Positions 18,545-25,279 of a stretch of DNA of 64,000 bases are shown one piece after another. Origin of the DNA: Saccharophagus sp. K07 (GTDB taxonomy: Bacteria; Pseudomonadota; Gammaproteobacteria; Pseudomonadales; Cellvibrionaceae); contig NZ_QRAI01000008.1 of the NCBI RefSeq assembly GCF_014336955.1, positions 1-64,000 on the forward strand, given 5' to 3'. Made by a program: the position numbers and the translations under genes. The notes below the pieces were generated by a model. It had not been told where the DNA came from. It was given only the letters and a program-made list of their open reading frames with translations, and searched no databases. Positions within the stretch are counted from its first letter, which is position 1; every line of letters begins with the position of its first letter.

Positions 18545-19297
18545 TCAAATAATCGACTCCAGCCGGGTGGTCAATTGAGCCAGCATTCGCCGGGTAAAAT
18601 ATTCCAATTCATCCGCTTGAGCCTGATAAAACGCGGACATGGTGTAGCCGTTGATATTCAATTGTGTTTTTTGGAGTTGCTTTGCAAGGTGATGATGCAG
18701 CCACAATTGATACAAGGGTGTTATATCTTCCATAAGTTTGCGCTTGCCGCGGCTTTGATTGGCGAGACCGAGATTGGTGATGATTTGAGAGAGCTGCGCG
18801 TTGGCCATGCCTTCCAGCCAATCCATTGCTTGACGATAGAGTTTTTCACCTAGTTCTTTTTTACATGCGTGGTGGAGTTGATTCAGAATGGATTGTAAAC
18901 GCCGCTCTATAGAGCCGGTTCTGTAACCCATGCAGGCGAGCAAATGCAGCGTTTGGTGCTTAAGCCAATCGTCATATTCCTGTTGCGCCTGCTGGTCGAA
19001 TTCAACATGTTCCAACCAATGGCTAATAAGAGAATTTTCCAATACAGGAAAATAAAGCTGGCAGCGCAGTTTGCCGTTAAGAGTAAAAAATGCCACAGGA
19101 ATTTGATGTTCAGCGCAATAAATCAATGCGTCAAATCCCTGTTGTAATTCGCCGACTATGTGAATGCGCGACAAACGGCGCAATGGAAATAATCGACTGC
19201 TCTGTTGTTGCATGCGTATGCGCAGGGCAGGGCCGTCCAGGCGGATTTGTTCGGTTTTTCTCGAATCTATAACGAGACAGGTTTTTGCAATATCCAT
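18545..19297 (-). CDS. Shortened Cas1-like protein lacking catalytic residues
   Basis: This is a 250-aa protein from the ATG at 19297; GGGGAG, overlapping the cas1 stop, is its ribosome site. The N-terminal beta-domain resembles Cas1 (CLVIDSRKTEQIRLDGPALR, then PLRRLSRIHIVGE and IPVAFFTLNGKL). The helical part keeps a WLEGMA motif (Glu162, matching the first catalytic Glu of Cas1). Only about 25 residues later comes GKRKLMEDITPLYQ, matching the DLMEEFRP motif but with Lys187 at the Asp position. The segment with the catalytic His is missing. A non-catalytic partner or regulator of Cas1 is inferred. Confidence 0.65.
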   Translation of the reverse strand: MDIAKTCLVIDSRKTEQIRLDGPALRIRMQQQSSRLFPLRRLSRIHIVGELQQGFDALIYCAEHQIPVAFFTLNGKLRCQLYFPVLENSLISHWLEHVEFDQQAQQEYDDWLKHQTLHLLACMGYRTGSIERRLQSILNQLHHACKKELGEKLYRQAMDWLEGMANAQLSQIITNLGLANQSRGKRKLMEDITPLYQLWLHHHLAKQLQKTQLNINGYTMSAFYQAQADELEYFTRRMLAQLTTRLESII

Positions 19298-19301
19298 AGG
19301 A

Positions 19302-20261
19302 TCACTCCCCAACGACTTGCCTCAGTTGTGTCAACCAATATCGCGCTGTGCGGCGCATCAGTTTGCGCCAGCGACGCGCCTGCTTATCGTATGCGCCGTA
19401 ATACACTTCCCGCCCGCGTTTGCCTAACAAGCACGGTTTATCGGAATTTTCAGGCGAATAAGCAAAATATTCGGGGCGCAGAATTTCATTGACGAAAAGA
19501 CGCCAAATCCAACGCTCCGCCAGTGGTCGGAATAATTCCACCAGATCGCACGCAAGAGACTCCCGGCCAAAATCAGGCTCGTGATAAATGCCAAGCAGCG
19601 GATCGAAGCCCGTTGAAAACAGAACTCGCACCGCCTCTGCATGCAAAAGCGTAAACGTAAGAGAAAGAATAACGTTTACCGGGTCGCGCGGAGGGCGGCG
19701 GTTGCGGTTGGTAAATTGTAGTGCGGGTGCAAAAAGACTTTGGTACGCTTCAAAATAAGCAGCTCCCGCTGCGCCTTCCATACCTCTCAATGAATCAATC
19801 GACGTTGCCGACGGAATATTTTGCTGGATTGCCGTTATACGTCCGAGTGCTTTGAAAATGGGATGCCGGCAGTCCGGACGTTGATTGAGGCCGCGCGTTA
19901 ACATGGCTTTTTGCAGGCGCACTTTGTGCTCCATCAGCTGTTTTGCGAAATCCAGTCGTACCACATGGTCGCTGATTACCTGATATTGCCAAAGCCGCCG
20001 TATAGCATCGTTATGCATCATGCCGGTGGTGATAGTACTGGCTTCGCTTTTACGTGGATTGATAAAAACAGTGACGATATTCTCCTGCGTTAGTTGTGTC
20101 ATTAGCGTTGAGGAAAAATTGACAGGCGCGCTGATAACCAGCATTTCCAGAACTTGCGTGGGCACAGAAAATATCGGGCGCTGACCGTCTATGCGAATCA
20201 ACAAGCGTCCGCGATCAACTTCCAGCTCGGCGTTTTTTCGGTCAATAAATAATGTTTGCAT
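19302..20261 (-). CDS. cas1: Cas1 integrase
   Basis: Cas1 integrates spacers as a Cas1-Cas2 complex. The chosen ATG at 20261 gives 319 aa and has a GAGGTA ribosome site; a TTG five codons earlier overlaps the cas2 stop and is less likely. All catalytic residues are present: Glu162 (RGMEGAAGAAYF), His227 (GIYHEPDFG) and Asp239 (LACDLVELFRP). The N-terminal QTLFIDRKNAELEVDRGRLL is canonical. Confidence 0.95.
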   Translation of the reverse strand: MQTLFIDRKNAELEVDRGRLLIRIDGQRPIFSVPTQVLEMLVISAPVNFSSTLMTQLTQENIVTVFINPRKSEASTITTGMMHNDAIRRLWQYQVISDHVVRLDFAKQLMEHKVRLQKAMLTRGLNQRPDCRHPIFKALGRITAIQQNIPSATSIDSLRGMEGAAGAAYFEAYQSLFAPALQFTNRNRRPPRDPVNVILSLTFTLLHAEAVRVLFSTGFDPLLGIYHEPDFGRESLACDLVELFRPLAERWIWRLFVNEILRPEYFAYSPENSDKPCLLGKRGREVYYGAYDKQARRWRKLMRRTARYWLTQLRQVVGE

Positions 20262-20272
20262 AAAACTGTACC

Positions 20273-20554
20273 TCAACCCAGATAGGTGTAAAACTCATCC
20301 GCCGGTTTGACCGCCTTCCCCAAAGTTTCAACCGCATCGCGCGAGGCAAGACGAATGACTAAAAAAGAATCTTCTTCCGCGTCCATAATTTGATCGATAC
20401 GGCTTATCAATTCCCGCAATTCACCTGCAGAGAGATAGCACTCAAAAGCGGATTTTTGCCCGCCGCAGGCGTAATCCTTTAATACCTGGTGCACTCGCTG
20501 CAAACGGCGAGGGTGGCGGACGTCATAAGCAACCAGAAACAACTGCCTACTCAT
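20273..20554 (-). CDS. cas2: Cas2
   Basis: This 93-aa Cas2 starts MSRQLFLVAYDVRHPRRLQRVH with the conserved Asp, and KSAFECYLS is the dimer beta-strand. It overlaps the csx16 end by 8 nt and lies 11 nt before cas1. It forms the canonical adaptation pair with the intact Cas1. Confidence 0.93.
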   Translation of the reverse strand: MSRQLFLVAYDVRHPRRLQRVHQVLKDYACGGQKSAFECYLSAGELRELISRIDQIMDAEEDSFLVIRLASRDAVETLGKAVKPADEFYTYLG

Positions 20555-20891
20555 AAAACGACTCGCGCTCTTCTGCCTGTTTCAATATGGATTCATCGCA
20601 TATTGGACGCAGTGCAATAAATTCCACCAATCTTGCACCCAATTGGTCGAGCTGATCGCTTGTTAGCTCTTTACCTCGCAGATGCGCCGGAATATCAACC
20701 AGTAAATGAAAATAATGCGCGCGCAGGGTGCAAATTTCGGCTATCCGGTTAACCGGCAGAGTGCCATAAACCGTATCGCCAGGATTAAGCATCCGCACAT
20801 CTTCCAGATGCGGCAAATACACCGCCTCCGCGCCAACCTTTTGCCGCAGCCACTCCAGAGCGCCTTTATGACGTGTAACGAGATAGTCCAT
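20547..20891 (-). CDS. csx16: Csx16 (VVA1548 family, TIGR02620)
   Basis: This 114-aa protein has the family pattern MDYLVTRHKGALEWLRQKVG, then PGDTVYGTLPVNRIAEIC, then YFHLLVDIPAHLRGKELTSD. Csx16 proteins accompany type III systems and have been proposed to degrade cyclic oligoadenylate (ring-nuclease role), which would switch off the CARF effectors encoded upstream. That role comes from family knowledge, not from residues visible here. It is the first gene of the adaptation operon, behind a palindromic element at 20960. Confidence 0.85.
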   Translation of the reverse strand: MDYLVTRHKGALEWLRQKVGAEAVYLPHLEDVRMLNPGDTVYGTLPVNRIAEICTLRAHYFHLLVDIPAHLRGKELTSDQLDQLGARLVEFIALRPICDESILKQAEERESFYE

Positions 20892-21054
20892 AAAACCTGC
20901 CTATAGAGAACAGTTATGTGGTTGGACTCATTATGTGGAAAAAATAACGGCAGGGGAGTTTTGGCAAGCTTGCAAAAATTTTGGTTGATGGTCGGGGAAA
21001 ATATTAAGGCAAGGTAATGGTAAGAGAGGAATAAAAGGATAAGTTTTATACCAG
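20892..21054 (-). promoter_or_regulatory. Promoter region of csx16-cas2-cas1 with palindrome
   Basis: On the plus strand TTTgGCAAGCTTGCaAAA (20960-20977) is a palindrome centred 78 nt upstream of the csx16 ATG. Read on the minus strand its right half gives TTGCCA, a -35-like hexamer. The -10 is weak. The same palindrome lies upstream of the csm operon at nearly the same distance from its first start codon. Confidence 0.55.
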
Positions 21055-22263
21055 TTTGGCAATCCCTTTTAGACAGGGCATTTTTCCAACCTGTAGCGCG
21101 CTGATAAATGCGACAAAAGGCAGGTCTTAATCCCTTCTTTATCAGGGCATTTTTCCAACGCAAAAAGGTTGTTGGTTTTAAGGAAAATGATGTCTTAATC
21201 CCTTCTTTATCAGGGCATTTTTCCAACGAATCGGCCTCCCCGGTGGTAAAGTTGATCCGTCTTAATCCCTTCTTTATCAGGGCATTTTTCCAACTCCTCT
21301 TTACCGGCGACTCAATTCCCGGATTAGTCGTCTTAATCCCTTCTTTATCAGGGCATTTTTCCAACACCTTCCAGGTCGCCAATTAAAAATTGTGGTAAAT
21401 GTCTTAATCCCTTCTTTATCAGGGCATTTTTCCAACGGGATCATTTGATGGCACTCACGAGCGTAGCCGTCTTAATCCCTTCTTTATCAGGGCATTTTTC
21501 CAACAACGCCGCCTCAGCAAGCTTATTACAATTCAGGATGTCTTAATCCCTTCTTTATCAGGGCATTTTTCCAACCTTGTTTATTTCCAAAAATTCAAAA
21601 TCCAAAATTTGTCTTAATCCCTTCTTTATCAGGGCATTTTTCCAACCCAGCCGAACCGCCGGACGGGCCGTCTTAGCGTCTTAATCCCTTCTTTATCAGG
21701 GCATTTTTCCAACTTAATTCGTTTTGTGTTGCAAAACAAAAATAGGTCTTAATCCCTTCTTTATCAGGGCATTTTTCCAACCCTCGAAACAGAACAAGTC
21801 TGGCAAGACGAAACGTCTTAATCCCTTCTTTATCAGGGCATTTTTCCAACGCACATTCGAAACGTGTTCAGTGGCGTAGGTCGTCTTAATCCCTTCTTTA
21901 TCAGGGCATTTTTCCAACAGGAAACAGTAATGCCATCCGTGAAACTTGCGCGTCTTAATCCCTTCTTTATCAGGGCATTTTTCCAACGCATTACGAACAC
22001 CCAGAGGGCATTATCTTGAGTCTTAATCCCTTCTTTATCAGGGCATTTTTCCAACTGGAACGGAGGAGGAATACAGATGAATTAGTTCGTCTTAATCCCT
22101 TCTTTATCAGGGCATTTTTCCAACTTTCTTTCTGTGCTTCTTATCTCGAAAGAGAAATGGTCTTAATCCCTTCTTTATCAGGGCATTTTTCCAACACGGT
22201 AGTGAGCTTAGCGTTCACGACCTCCCGGTCTTAATCCCTTCTTTATCAGGGCATTTTTCCAAC
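21055..22263 (-). CRISPR. Main CRISPR array, 18 repeats and 17 spacers
   Basis: Seventeen identical 36-bp repeats start at 21124, 21192, 21259, 21330, 21401, 21469, 21540, 21611, 21678, 21746, 21815, 21883, 21952, 22020, 22089, 22160 and 22228. A degenerate one lies at 21055-21090. Spacers are 31-35 bp. On the minus strand the repeat reads GTTGGAAAAATGCCCTG...AAGGGATTAAGAC, with a CCCT/AGGG hairpin and an AUUAAGAC handle typical of Cas6-processed type III RNAs. The degenerate repeat is at the low-coordinate end, so transcription runs from the can2 side downward, the same way as the cas genes. Confidence 0.97.
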
Positions 22264-22364
22264 CGATCTATCAAAATTTCTCTTTATAATCAAATGGCTA
22301 TGGAGGTGGTTCCCAAAAATTCTGCTATGTAAAAAGTTGCGGTGCATAAACATTGTTTTGGGTA
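22264..22364 (-). promoter_or_regulatory. Leader of the main CRISPR array
   Basis: These 101 AT-rich bp lie between the can2 stop and the first repeat in transcription order. Reading the minus strand, GATTATAAAG offers a -10-like box about 25 nt before the repeat, and ATAGATCG abuts the repeat. The mini-array leader shares the TTGGGAA and ATAGATC motifs at the same spacing. Confidence 0.6.
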
Positions 22365-23504
22365 TCAGTTTCCTAGAATCCAACGGCGGATTGTTTCCTT
22401 GATGCGCTGGATGCCTTCGCCTTGAACAACCCGGATGCGCAAGTCTTGTGCGCGTTGGGCGTCTGCATTTCCCAGGGGGCGGTAGCTGACCAGCATGGAT
22501 TTTGTTCCCAAGCCACCGAGGTCTCGAATAGAGTCTAGTTTATAGAGGGATTCGGTGCCCGCGCTACCGGCAAACTGGCCCGTTAGTCGGCGGGTTTTGC
22601 ATTCGATTATGTGCAGGCGGTTATTGGCCATAAATGCAACGTCGACTTCATTGGTGGCATTTTGTGATGCGATTTTAAGGTTGAGATGAGAATTGTCCTG
22701 TAATAATCCTTCGCTTTTTAATTCGTTGATGCGGGAATTGATATATTCCTCCAGCCATCCGCCGTTGGCAAAAAAGCGGGCTTCGTCACTGGAAAAACGC
22801 AGGCTATTGTTTGTTGGTGTAAAGGTGAGAATATTGGCGGCTTCGCACTCTTTGAGCAGATGTGGTAAATGGGGATCGGCTTTTTCCAGCGCGGTTAAGG
22901 AGGCTGTCAGATTGCTATTGTTTTCCGCCATGTGGGCGAGGCGGTTTAATTGGCCGAGGGCTGCTCCCCATTCTGTGATATTGGTGACCAGGCTTTGGCA
23001 CAGTTCCCGTTGTTCGGCAGTTAGTCCTTTTGCCTGCTTATGGTTGCTGAGAATTTTATAGCCATACGCGCGTAAGTAATTTTCCAGTTTGATTTTTGCT
23101 GACAGCGTGTGAGCTTGGCTCGAATCGTCGAGGAATAAAAGCTGGCCGGAATCTATATCCACATAAAACACCGGGCGGTTGTTAAAGCGAAATACTTCCT
23201 GCGCGGTTATGGCCATCCATTTTGTGCCGCCCGTGACATTCAAGGCGATTTCGCCCGGTGCGAAGGGTTTTAACAGATCTTCCAGCTGTTGCTGCATGGA
23301 GTGGAAGTTGCCCGTTGCAGAAAATGGATGTTGCATAACTTTAATGCCGAGGGGCTGAATTGCCTCCTGCAGGTATTTGGCTTTTTCCCGCATGGCATCG
23401 GTTACCAGCAAAATAACTTCTTGCGGTTTAAATTGGTCGTCCAGCAGCGGCAGTAAATTGGGCGCTGCCTGCGCGGATACCATACAGAGGTGGGTTTTAA
23501 ACAT
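22365..23504 (-). CDS. can2: Can2/Card1-type CARF nuclease
   Basis: This 379-aa protein has an N-terminal CARF domain (ligand motif LNVTGGTKWM, about 88-97) that senses cyclic oligoadenylate made by Cas10. The C-terminal restriction-endonuclease-like domain has its PD-(D/E)xK residues visible: Glu252/253 in GGWLEEY, Asp288 in NEVDVAF, and Glu301/Lys303 in IIECKT. Known Can2/Card1 enzymes cut DNA and/or RNA when activated, causing dormancy or cell death. The gene overlaps cas6 by 8 nt and is the last gene before the array. Confidence 0.87.
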   Translation of the reverse strand: MFKTHLCMVSAQAAPNLLPLLDDQFKPQEVILLVTDAMREKAKYLQEAIQPLGIKVMQHPFSATGNFHSMQQQLEDLLKPFAPGEIALNVTGGTKWMAITAQEVFRFNNRPVFYVDIDSGQLLFLDDSSQAHTLSAKIKLENYLRAYGYKILSNHKQAKGLTAEQRELCQSLVTNITEWGAALGQLNRLAHMAENNSNLTASLTALEKADPHLPHLLKECEAANILTFTPTNNSLRFSSDEARFFANGGWLEEYINSRINELKSEGLLQDNSHLNLKIASQNATNEVDVAFMANNRLHIIECKTRRLTGQFAGSAGTESLYKLDSIRDLGGLGTKSMLVSYRPLGNADAQRAQDLRIRVVQGEGIQRIKETIRRWILGN

Positions 23505-24498
23505 GGGCGGTTATCTCCTCCATATCCACTGTATTGTCGCGGCCGGGGCGCCAGGGCTCTTCCACCCATTCGTATTTGCCCAGGCCAAAAGCCGTTTCTT
23601 TACCCAAATGAAGCCATTGCCCCAAATACAAAATTTGCAATAAATCCGCAGGTACTTGTTCCAAATACCAGCGGCCCACCACGCCGCCCAATTGCATTGC
23701 CTGCTGCTGACGCGATGAATAGCGACCCCATTCCTGCCAGCGCAGGCGGCGGTCTTCTTTTACTTTGTCGGCAAGCGCATTCAGCTCGCGAATACGTTCC
23801 AGTGACCACTGCCAGCCGCCGTGAACCTGTGTGCACAGGCTCGCCCGGCGAATTAATTGCCGCAAAAATTGCGCAGCGTTGATTTCTCGCGGGCCGAGAA
23901 TTTTGCCTTGGTGTTGCAAGCGCAAAGGCGTAAGCAAATGCAAGTGCAGATCTTGAGATTGATGAAATTCCGGTAACGCAAGAACAGTCGAGTGATCCCG
24001 AATAATGGGTTCGTCTTCTGTGTAAATGGTTTGCCAATTTTGTGCGGTGATTTGCTGTTCGACGCAAACCAATTCCGCTTTGCCGTCGCCACTGCCGATG
24101 CCGCGCAGCAGTGCTCTGCGCCAGGCGAGAATGATAATGGCCAGTTGGTTTAGCGCAGAACCCAATAACACCTGATGGAAAACCAGAGTTTCGCCGGGTT
24201 GATAGCTTCGCGGACCACCAGTTAAGGGTGCTTCTATCACATAGGGAACCGGAAGTTGCTGCAGGCCATTTAGCGGTGCGTTTTCGCCTGTGGTGTTTTG
24301 TGGATCAAATATTTGTGCGTAGGGACTTTGCAAAAACAGCGAGTTTTTTTCTTCAATATCCGTTTTGCTTATCCCACTCAACTGCATTAACGCACGCCCG
24401 AATGCGCCTCTCAGGGTTGAACCGGCATAAGCCGGTAGATGCAGTGGCTCGGTAACGCGAAAGCTTAGGCGGTAGCGGGTGAGGGGGAGAGCGTTCAT
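23497..24498 (-). CDS. cas6: Cas6 pre-crRNA endoribonuclease
   Basis: This 333-aa RAMP-fold protein starts YRLSFRVTEPLHLPAYAGST LRGAFGRAL. It ends with the Gly-rich RNA-binding loop LGKETAFGLGKYEW near residue 300. It cuts the repeat RNA to leave the 8-nt handle. The ATG overlaps the PIN-toxin stop (4-nt ATGA-type overlap), so a toxin-antitoxin pair is translationally coupled to cas6. Confidence 0.88.
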   Translation of the reverse strand: MNALPLTRYRLSFRVTEPLHLPAYAGSTLRGAFGRALMQLSGISKTDIEEKNSLFLQSPYAQIFDPQNTTGENAPLNGLQQLPVPYVIEAPLTGGPRSYQPGETLVFHQVLLGSALNQLAIIILAWRRALLRGIGSGDGKAELVCVEQQITAQNWQTIYTEDEPIIRDHSTVLALPEFHQSQDLHLHLLTPLRLQHQGKILGPREINAAQFLRQLIRRASLCTQVHGGWQWSLERIRELNALADKVKEDRRLRWQEWGRYSSRQQQAMQLGGVVGRWYLEQVPADLLQILYLGQWLHLGKETAFGLGKYEWVEEPWRPGRDNTVDMEEITAHV

Positions 24499-24947
24499 AA
24501 GGCATCCTGATAGTTCTGTGATGGCTCTTGAATTTGTTGTGGGCCGCGCGAGCGCAATTTGTCGAAAAATTCGCGAGGGGTGTAGACGTTCACACCGTTG
24601 CGGCAGTCCGTTGGATAGTCGGCCAGATTACCTGTGACCAATGGCGCAAACGCGGCGGCTGCCGCAGCAATAAATGGCTCATCATCGGGGTCTGGCAGGG
24701 GCTGCGGCCAAGGCAGCGGCGCAACGTGCAGGCTGGTGTTTTCCAACGTTTCCAGCAGGACGTCGATCTGTTGTGGGTCGAATTGAAAGTGTGGCCGCAG
24801 CAGCACCTCCCGGTATTCTTCGGCGATTAGTGGTGAAAGAACCAATGTGAGCGCGCCATCCAGAACCATATCCAGCAATTGTCCGGGAGGCCCGTAGGGT
24901 GACAGCACTCCCGACACCAACACATTGGTATTCATGACCAGAATCAT
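24495..24947 (-). CDS. PIN-domain toxin-like protein with altered active site
   Basis: This 150-aa protein is of the putative toxin-antitoxin PIN family (COG1569-like). The expected start DTNVLVSG reads MNTNVLVSGVLSPYGPPGQL, with AAT at the first catalytic Asp codon. Other acidic positions remain (Glu in EEYREV; DPDDEPFIAAA; TGNLADYP). PIN RNases need the first Asp for metal binding, so this protein is probably inactive or weakly active. It overlaps the antitoxin gene and cas6. Confidence 0.8.
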   Translation of the reverse strand: MILVMNTNVLVSGVLSPYGPPGQLLDMVLDGALTLVLSPLIAEEYREVLLRPHFQFDPQQIDVLLETLENTSLHVAPLPWPQPLPDPDDEPFIAAAAAAFAPLVTGNLADYPTDCRNGVNVYTPREFFDKLRSRGPQQIQEPSQNYQDAL

Positions 24948-25231
24948 TTACGCCGCTCCTCCCTGGTCGCGTCGATTTGCTGATTGATTGCCTCCAGGTC
25001 AAGCTGATCCAACCCCTGGTTGGCGGCCTGCCGCCGCAGTTTTTTAAGCGCCAGCTGACCTTTTGCGCGGCGCACGACCTCCATAGTTTCTTCCAGATTT
25101 GTGCTGTCCACGGCGAGCATCAGCGCGACTGGACGCCCGTTGTTGGTCAGCAGCAGCTCTCCGGCGCGAGCCAGCTCTTCCTGGGCTGCTCCGGGATGGT
25201 TGCGCAGTTCTCGGATGGTGAGCGTTTCCAT
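24944..25231 (-). CDS. Phd/YefM-type antitoxin
   Basis: This 95-aa protein starts METLTIRELRNHPGAAQEEL and includes ELLLTNNGRPVALMLAVD, the Phd/YefM N-terminal DNA-binding fold. A charged helical C-terminus (about 50-95) would wrap the PIN partner encoded 4 nt into its end. A GGAGACCCC ribosome site precedes the ATG. The pair sits inside the cas operon between cad1 and cas6. Confidence 0.85.
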   Translation of the reverse strand: METLTIRELRNHPGAAQEELARAGELLLTNNGRPVALMLAVDSTNLEETMEVVRRAKGQLALKKLRRQAANQGLDQLDLEAINQQIDATREERRK

Positions 25232-25279
25232 TGGGGTCTCCTAAATCAAGGATGGGGGCTTGATTGTGCTACGTGCGTC

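Noticed and set aside
21091-22227. Self-targeting spacers
   Set aside because: No spacer was matched by eye to the rest of the window; a real search of the genome would be needed.
20741-22234. Long frames through the CRISPR array with repeated MEKCPDKEGIKT or LNPFFIRAFFQ peptides
   Set aside because: They are translations of the 36-bp repeats in different frames, not proteins.
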